From Proteiniphilum sp. UBA4084 (lineage in GTDB: Bacteria; Bacteroidota; Bacteroidia; Bacteroidales; Dysgonomonadaceae): a stretch of 11,655 nucleotides of DNA. Positions 7,457 to 11,655 of the stretch are shown piece by piece. The notes under the pieces are model-generated. The model saw nothing but the letters and a program-made list of their open reading frames with translations, was not told the DNA's origin and did no database searches. Position numbers and translations under genes: made by a program. The stretch lies in the NCBI GenBank assembly GCA_002383605.1, contig DFYK01000068.1, positions 1 to 11,655 on the forward strand, read 5' to 3'. Positions within the stretch are counted from its first letter, which is position 1. The number at the start of each line of letters is the position of its first letter.

Positions 7457-7993
7457 TTAAAATTTCATTAAAAAAATGGCGATCAGGATAAGTTTTTTGA
7501 GATCTTTTAATGCCAGGTAGATGTGTTGCTCTACTGTCCGCACCGAAAGATTCATTTTTTGTGCAATTTCGTGGTTGCTCAACTGTTGATAACGGCTCAT
7601 TTCAAATACTTCTCTCCGTTTGTCGGGCATTTGCTCCAACGCTATTTTCAATAAAAGTTGCAACTCTTCCCGATACATTTCGTTGAGCGGATCTTCAAAT
7701 TCCGTCAGTTCTTCCGAGCCTTGTAAGTTTATTTGGTGGTTAATATAGTTTGATTCGATTTTTTTTCGTTTGATGCGATTGAGAATACTGTTTTTCACCA
7801 TGGTATACAGGTAATTCTTTGCGAGATTTCCTTCCCACAATTCCGGCTCTTCCCAAAGCTTGACAAAGATGTCCTGTGCCACATCTTCCGCTTCCTGTTC
7901 CGATTTCAAAAGAATGGCTGCAAATGACCTGACCTTAGAAAAATATTGTACGAAGATTTCTTCAAATCTTACTTTGTCCGATTCCGTTCTCAT
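7457..7993 (-). CDS. ECF RNA polymerase sigma factor (sigma-70, Bacteroides-expanded PUL type)
   Basis: The protein has 178 residues, normal for an ECF factor: region 2 and region 4 only. Region 2 is at about 10-75, with AEDVAQDIFVKLWE (35-48) as the core polymerase/-10 binding part. Region 4 is at about 115-166 with a helix-turn-helix (SNHEIAQKMNLSVRTVEQHIYLALKDLKK). The C-terminus ends in a hydrophobic tail LILIAIFLMKF, which from memory is common in this sigma family. The anti-sigma and STN-type susC genes follow on the same strand, so this factor probably drives susC and the genes after it. The ATG at 7993 is the only usable start: the upstream frame reaches a stop within about 15 codons without another ATG. 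A good promoter lies 80-110 bases upstream. Confidence 0.95.
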   Translation of the reverse strand: MRTESDKVRFEEIFVQYFSKVRSFAAILLKSEQEAEDVAQDIFVKLWEEPELWEGNLAKNYLYTMVKNSILNRIKRKKIESNYINHQINLQGSEELTEFEDPLNEMYREELQLLLKIALEQMPDKRREVFEMSRYQQLSNHEIAQKMNLSVRTVEQHIYLALKDLKKLILIAIFLMKF

Positions 7994-8063
7994 GGAATAT
8001 ACTTCTGTTGATTCATCTCTCTTTCACCATCGTAGTATGGGAGAATGCTGTCATCAAAAACAT
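7990..8063 (-). other. Two short upstream reading frames in the sigma leader
   Basis: On the minus strand, an ATG at 8063 (or the in-frame ATG at 8054, nine bases after AGGAG) opens a frame that ends at TGA 8015-8013; from 8054 it reads MTAFSHTTMVKER. Its stop overlaps a second ATG (8016-8014) as ATGA, which opens MNQQKYIP. The stop of that frame (7992-7990) in turn overlaps the sigma factor ATG as ATGA. The chain could couple translation of the leader to the sigma gene, or it may be chance in a short A-rich leader. No conservation evidence is available. Confidence 0.25.
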
Positions 8064-8178
8064 CTCCTGTGTCAAAGATAATATTATTCAATGAAATATA
8101 AAAAAGCGAACCAACGGTGCTGTCATTTGTTTTGTTTATACCATTCAGATAATCAATTAATGCTTAAAAAAATCAATT
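7994..8178. other. Divergent intergenic region between sigma factor and aldolase
   Basis: These 185 bases separate two divergently read genes. The sigma side has a convincing promoter (8073-8104) and two tiny overlapping reading frames. The aldolase side has TTTG elements near 8126-8134 but no well-spaced TAnnTTTG box, so I do not call its promoter. The bases just before the aldolase ATG (about 8160-8178) are A/T-rich with no Shine-Dalgarno sequence, which is usual in the phylum. Confidence 0.6.
8073..8104 (-). promoter_or_regulatory. Probable promoter of the ECF sigma gene
   Basis: On the minus strand, TATCTTTG (complement of 8073-8080) matches the Bacteroidetes -7 consensus TAnnTTTG fully. 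Exactly 20 bases upstream is TTTT (complement of 8101-8104), one base from the TTTG -33 element. Transcription would start near 8066-8069 and give a leader of about 75 bases before the ATG at 7993. This would be read by the housekeeping sigma factor, fitting basal expression of a sensor sigma gene. Confidence 0.5.
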
Positions 8179-9237
8179 ATGCCACATTCTACTATTCTTC
8201 AGTTATTGGGAGATCAAAGCGAATATCTCCTGAACCACGTGAGTACAACGGTTGACAGCGCCTTGATTCATGCTACCGGACCCGACGTAATAGAGAAATT
8301 ATGGATTGATTCGGATCGGAATATTCCGACTCTGAACAATTTGCAACGTCTGTTCGGACATGGTCGTCTGGCCAATACCGGTTACTTGTCCATCTTACCT
8401 CTCGATCAGGGAATAGAACACACCGCGGGAGCTTCTTTTGCTCCCAATCCTCTTTATTTTGATCCGGAAAATATAGTGAAGCTGGCGCTCGAAGCTGACT
8501 GTAATGCAGTGGCGTCCACTTTCGGCGTACTGGCTTCCGTGGCGAGAAAATATGCCCACAAAATCCCGTTTGTGGTCAAATTGAACCACAATGAGCTGTT
8601 GACATATCCCAATTCCTACAATCAGGTTTTTTTCGGAACAGTAAAGGAAGCCTGGAATATGGGTGCAGCCGCTGTCGGAGCCACCATCTATTTTGGTTCA
8701 GAAGAGAGCCGCCGGCAGATTGTTGAGGTAGCCGAGGCATTTGAATATGCACACGAACTGGGCATGGCCACCATCTTGTGGTGTTATCTCCGTAATAATG
8801 ATTTCAAGAAGGATGGAACGGATTACCACACATCGGCTGACATGACCGGACAGGCCGACCATATCGGTGTAACCATCAAGGCGGATATCATCAAGCAGAA
8901 GCTGCCGACCAACAATGGAGGCTTTCAGGCAATCAAATTCGGAAAAACCAGCCCCGGGATGTATAATCAGCTTAGTTCCGATCATCCAATCGATCTTTGC
9001 CGTTACCAGGTGATTAACGGTTATATGGGACGAATCGGGTTGATCAATTCTGGTGGCGCATCAAGCGGGGAGAACGACCTGGCTGAAGCGGTCTATACCG
9101 CCGTGGTGAACAAACGGGCAGGAGGAATCGGACTGATTGCCGGCCGTAAAGCTTTCCAGAAACCAATGAAGGAGGGCGTTGAGCTGATCCATACCATTCA
9201 GGATGTGTATCTTGATGAGCAGATCACGTTGGCTTAG
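8179..9237 (+). CDS. fbaB: Class I fructose-bisphosphate aldolase (FbaB/DhnA type)
   Basis: This 352-residue protein matches the roughly 350-residue length of E. coli FbaB. It catalyses reversible cleavage of fructose 1,6-bisphosphate to dihydroxyacetone phosphate and glyceraldehyde 3-phosphate through a Schiff base, without metal, in the cytoplasm. Family signatures are ILPLDQGIEH (72-81), FVVKLNHNE (131-139), HIGVTIKAD (228-236), INSGGASSGEND (289-300) and GGIGLIAGRKAFQKP (315-329); the last two are the TIM-barrel phosphate-binding loops. Lys234 in TIKAD is the likely Schiff-base lysine by motif position, not by alignment. It is divergent from the PUL sigma gene and 94 bases before the nuclease gene, with no sign that it belongs to either unit. 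It could serve glycolysis or gluconeogenesis. The protein is complete with nothing missing. Confidence 0.95.
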   Translation: MPHSTILQLLGDQSEYLLNHVSTTVDSALIHATGPDVIEKLWIDSDRNIPTLNNLQRLFGHGRLANTGYLSILPLDQGIEHTAGASFAPNPLYFDPENIVKLALEADCNAVASTFGVLASVARKYAHKIPFVVKLNHNELLTYPNSYNQVFFGTVKEAWNMGAAAVGATIYFGSEESRRQIVEVAEAFEYAHELGMATILWCYLRNNDFKKDGTDYHTSADMTGQADHIGVTIKADIIKQKLPTNNGGFQAIKFGKTSPGMYNQLSSDHPIDLCRYQVINGYMGRIGLINSGGASSGENDLAEAVYTAVVNKRAGGIGLIAGRKAFQKPMKEGVELIHTIQDVYLDEQITLA

Positions 9238-9278
9238 CAGTCAGAATCATATTTAGATAGCTGAATTGAATGTAATCG

Positions 9279-9310
9279 TTTATTTTTTTGGAATAAATTG
9301 CGTAGTTTTG
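9279..9310 (+). promoter_or_regulatory. Probable promoter of the AddB-like gene
   Basis: TAGTTTTG at 9303-9310 matches the Bacteroidetes -7 consensus TAnnTTTG fully. TTTA at 9279-9282, exactly 20 bases upstream, is one base from the TTTG -33 element. The start site would be near 9314-9317, giving a very short leader before the ATG at 9332; the sequence GGAG at 9313-9316 therefore may not act as a ribosome site. No convincing terminator is seen between the aldolase stop and this promoter, so read-through is also possible. Confidence 0.5.
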
Positions 9311-9331
9311 CAGGAGATCAATCACCCTGTT

Positions 9332-11655
9332 ATGACCCCATTCCTGCATAAAGTAGCGAAAATCTTCTATGAAAAGTACGGCAACGAGTTGTACAGGCAC
9401 ACGTTTGTGCTTCCCAATCGCCGTGCGGGACTGTTTTTGCAGAAATACATTGCGGAGATTGCCGGACGACCGCTTTTTTCTCCTGCCATGCTTACCATCC
9501 AGGAGCTGTTTGCCTCGTTATCATCTTACCAGCTTGCCGACAGGATTGAGATGCTGGTGATGCTCTACAACCATTATAGAAAGATTAGCGGTTCGGGGGA
9601 GTCGTTCGACGATTTTTTATTCTGGGGTGATATGCTGCTGAATGACTTCGATGATGCAGACAAGTGCCTGGTCGATGCAAAGCAGCTTTTCCGCAATGTG
9701 CACGACTTCAGGTCGCTGGATGATGATCTTACCCATCTCACCGAAGATCAGATTACTGCCATCCGTCGCTTTTGGACGCACTTTATGCCAGTGGAAGGCA
9801 GTGAAGCCAAACAGAAGTTTCAGGAGACCTGGAAAATTTTGTATGAATTATACATCGCTTTCCGGAGTGAGCTGCAAAAGAAAGGACGTGCGTATGAAGG
9901 AATGATGTTTCGTGAGGTGGCTGAGAAGGCGAAGGCAAAGGAAGGCAGAGGCTGGCGAACAGAGAGCTTTGTATTTGTGGGCCTGAATGCACTGACTCCC
10001 GCCGAAAATATGCTGCTGGAATATCTTAGAGATATCGGGATGGCCGATTTTTACTGGGATTACGACTCACCGTCGGTACGGGATCCACAAAATAAAGCTT
10101 CATTCAGGATGACTGAAAATCTTGCCCGCTTCCCATCGAAGTTCTCGCTGCCAGTGGGAGATGTACAAGACGAAAAAACGGTTGTGGAGTTGATCGGTGT
10201 GCCTTCCGCCGTGGGACAGGCCAAACAGGTGACCCGCATCCTTTCCCGGTTGATCGAATCCGGAGCGATTCCCGATCCCGGAGAGGCCATCAATACTGCC
10301 ATCGTGTTGCCCGACGAGAACCTGCTGCTGCCGGTTCTCTATTCCATCCCGCAGGAAATCGGGAAGATCAATGTAACCATGGGATACGGACTCTCACATT
10401 CATCCGTCGCCAGCCTGGTGGAACATATCGCACTGCTTCAGCAGAACCTGCGTACCCGGAATGGGGAGACGGCATATTATCACCGGTATGTGAAGGCGCT
10501 GCTCAATCATCCACTGGTGAAAATGGCGGCTGATGGGGAAGCTGAATCGCTGAAAGAGCATATTCTCGCCTTTAACCGCATCGTGGTTTCGCAATCCGAA
10601 ATACCGGACCATCCGCTGCTGACGCTAATTTTTACACCCATTGCCCGATGGCAGGAGATTGGGGATTATCTGCATCAGATTTTCTCTCATCTTTATCAGT
10701 CGCTCCCTGTGATGAAACGCAAAGGTCAATCATCTGACATGACAGACGCGGAAATGAATGACAGGGAGCCGGTAGGGATGCGTGCTGTGGATCTGGAACA
10801 GGAATTTATCGTGCAGTATTACAAGACGGTCACCCGGCTGCAGGATCGACTTAGCGGGGCTGGAAACATGACGGTGGAAACCTGGTTCGGTCTTCTGAAA
10901 AAGCTGGCACGCAGCATCAGCGTGTCGTTCAGCGGTGAACCGCTCACGGGCCTGCAGGTGATGGGGGTACTGGAAACACGCAGTATCGATTTTGAGAATC
11001 TGATCATCCTTTCCATGAATGAAGGCGTTTTCCCAGTGAAGAATGCTTCGGGCTCCTTCATACCCCATACCCTTCGAAAAGGTTTCGGATTACCCACCCA
11101 CGAGCATCAGGACAGTACCTATGCATATCACTTTTACCGGATGATCGGTCGTGCCAAACGGGTGTACATGCTTTACGATACACGTACAGAGGATGTACAA
11201 AGCGGGGAGGTAAGCCGTTATTTTTATCAGTTGAAATACCTGTACAATCCTCTATTCGACATATCAGAGCGTGTGGTGGCTTACGATGTGACGGCACCCG
11301 AAAATTTACCGGTCACGGTGACAAAAACACCGGAAGTGATGTGCAAACTGGATGACTTTCGTGCAGGAAACGAAAAGTTTCTCTCGGCTTCGCTGATCAA
11401 CAATTACATCGACTGCCCGTTGAAATTCTATTTCACGGCAGTGGAAGGACTTTCCGAGGAGAATGAGGTACAGGAATCGGTGGAAGCAGATGTGTTTGGA
11501 TCAATCTTTCACCGGCTGATGGAAATCATCTATAACCGCTACAAAAGCAGGACGGTCACACCCGATTTGCTTACGGACATTACCAAAGATGAAACCTATC
11601 TGACGAAAATGCTTGAGCAGGCTTTTGCCCGCTATTATTTCAGGGATGAGGAGAA
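9332..11655 (+). CDS. AddB-like PD-(D/E)XK nuclease/helicase-family protein (partial, C-terminus off window)
   Basis: The frame is open from ATG 9332 to the window end: 774 codons plus two bases, no stop. The N-terminus has the AddB-type motif VLPNRRAGLFL (26-36), in the position of a degenerate Walker-like segment. Helicase-like remnants follow: LPDENLLLPVL, then INVTMGYGLSHSS, and GVLETRSIDFENLIILSMNEGVFP (about 545-568), the typical 'LETR..DF...NEG.FP' signature. The nuclease domain begins with LSASLINNYIDCPLKFYF (684-701) and VFGSIFHRLMEIIY with His727. The catalytic Asp/Glu/Lys residues would lie beyond the window. Relatives, as I recall, run to around 950 residues and usually sit next to a UvrD-like AddA helicase gene. 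The inferred role is processing of double-strand DNA ends for recombination, in the cytoplasm. The start was chosen because it precedes the conserved NRR motif at the usual distance and follows a promoter-like box. Confidence 0.88.
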   Translation, partial: MTPFLHKVAKIFYEKYGNELYRHTFVLPNRRAGLFLQKYIAEIAGRPLFSPAMLTIQELFASLSSYQLADRIEMLVMLYNHYRKISGSGESFDDFLFWGDMLLNDFDDADKCLVDAKQLFRNVHDFRSLDDDLTHLTEDQITAIRRFWTHFMPVEGSEAKQKFQETWKILYELYIAFRSELQKKGRAYEGMMFREVAEKAKAKEGRGWRTESFVFVGLNALTPAENMLLEYLRDIGMADFYWDYDSPSVRDPQNKASFRMTENLARFPSKFSLPVGDVQDEKTVVELIGVPSAVGQAKQVTRILSRLIESGAIPDPGEAINTAIVLPDENLLLPVLYSIPQEIGKINVTMGYGLSHSSVASLVEHIALLQQNLRTRNGETAYYHRYVKALLNHPLVKMAADGEAESLKEHILAFNRIVVSQSEIPDHPLLTLIFTPIARWQEIGDYLHQIFSHLYQSLPVMKRKGQSSDMTDAEMNDREPVGMRAVDLEQEFIVQYYKTVTRLQDRLSGAGNMTVETWFGLLKKLARSISVSFSGEPLTGLQVMGVLETRSIDFENLIILSMNEGVFPVKNASGSFIPHTLRKGFGLPTHEHQDSTYAYHFYRMIGRAKRVYMLYDTRTEDVQSGEVSRYFYQLKYLYNPLFDISERVVAYDVTAPENLPVTVTKTPEVMCKLDDFRAGNEKFLSASLINNYIDCPLKFYFTAVEGLSEENEVQESVEADVFGSIFHRLMEIIYNRYKSRTVTPDLLTDITKDETYLTKMLEQAFARYYFRDEE

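Noticed and set aside
7860..8081. Plus-strand open frame of 73 codons crossing the sigma start
   Set aside because: It is mostly antisense to sigma region 2, and its product is Cys/Ser-rich without any recognisable feature.
8126..8162. Aldolase promoter from TTTG at 8126-8129 or 8131-8134
   Set aside because: No TAnnTTTG-like box occurs at the needed distance; the bases at the -7 position match poorly.
8160..8255. Short plus-strand frame (ATG at 8160) overlapping the aldolase start
   Set aside because: It is about 31 codons, out of frame with the aldolase and running into its conserved coding region; most likely chance.
9238..9302. Terminator after the aldolase gene
   Set aside because: There is a T-run at 9283-9289 but no stable stem before it; only four-base complementary segments are present.
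1..11655. CRISPR array, insertion sequence, tRNA or rRNA
   Set aside because: No direct repeat series, transposase-like frame or recognisable RNA gene sequence was seen on either strand.

Overview
The window looks like the chromosome of a Bacteroidota member, most likely order Bacteroidales. The evidence is a SusC/SusD pair, a FecR-type anti-sigma factor ending in a DUF4974-like domain, an ECF sigma factor of the Bacteroides-expanded kind, lipoproteins with acidic residues just after the lipid-carrying Cys, weak Shine-Dalgarno sequences, and promoter boxes matching the Bacteroidetes -7 consensus TAnnTTTG. A Dysgonomonadaceae/Porphyromonadaceae-like host is a guess; no marker gene settles it.

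Left two-thirds (1-7993, all minus strand): the regulatory and import end of a polysaccharide utilization locus (PUL). Read in the direction of transcription, it encodes an ECF sigma factor (7993-7457), a FecR-like membrane anti-sigma factor (7302-6307), a SusC TonB-dependent transporter with an N-terminal STN signalling domain (6158-2898), a SusD substrate-binding lipoprotein (2891-1344) and a second surface lipoprotein, probably a glycan-binding SusE-position protein (1309 to beyond base 1). The expected circuit is that substrate passing through SusC/SusD is sensed by the STN domain, which contacts the periplasmic part of the anti-sigma factor, frees the sigma factor and raises susC/susD transcription. 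Any glycoside hydrolases would lie to the left of the window, so the substrate cannot be named.

The anti-sigma/susC gap (6159-6306) holds the most interesting signal. On the plus strand, antisense to the susC leader, there is a perfect TAAATTTG box, a short palindrome, and a perfect 10-bp hairpin followed by eight T's. This is the layout expected for a cis-antisense small RNA of about 70 nt ending at an intrinsic terminator. No plus-strand protein gene is there to use that terminator. Similar antisense RNAs, such as DonS, are known at susC-type genes of Bacteroides.

Right third (8179-11655, plus strand): two genes unrelated to the PUL. The first is a class I (FbaB/DhnA-type) fructose-bisphosphate aldolase (8179-9237). 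The second is an AddB-like PD-(D/E)XK exonuclease/helicase-family protein (9332 onward, cut by the window end before its nuclease catalytic residues). The sigma factor and the aldolase are divergent across 7994-8178. The sigma leader carries a good promoter and two tiny overlapping reading frames. No tRNA, rRNA, insertion sequence, phage gene or CRISPR array was seen.
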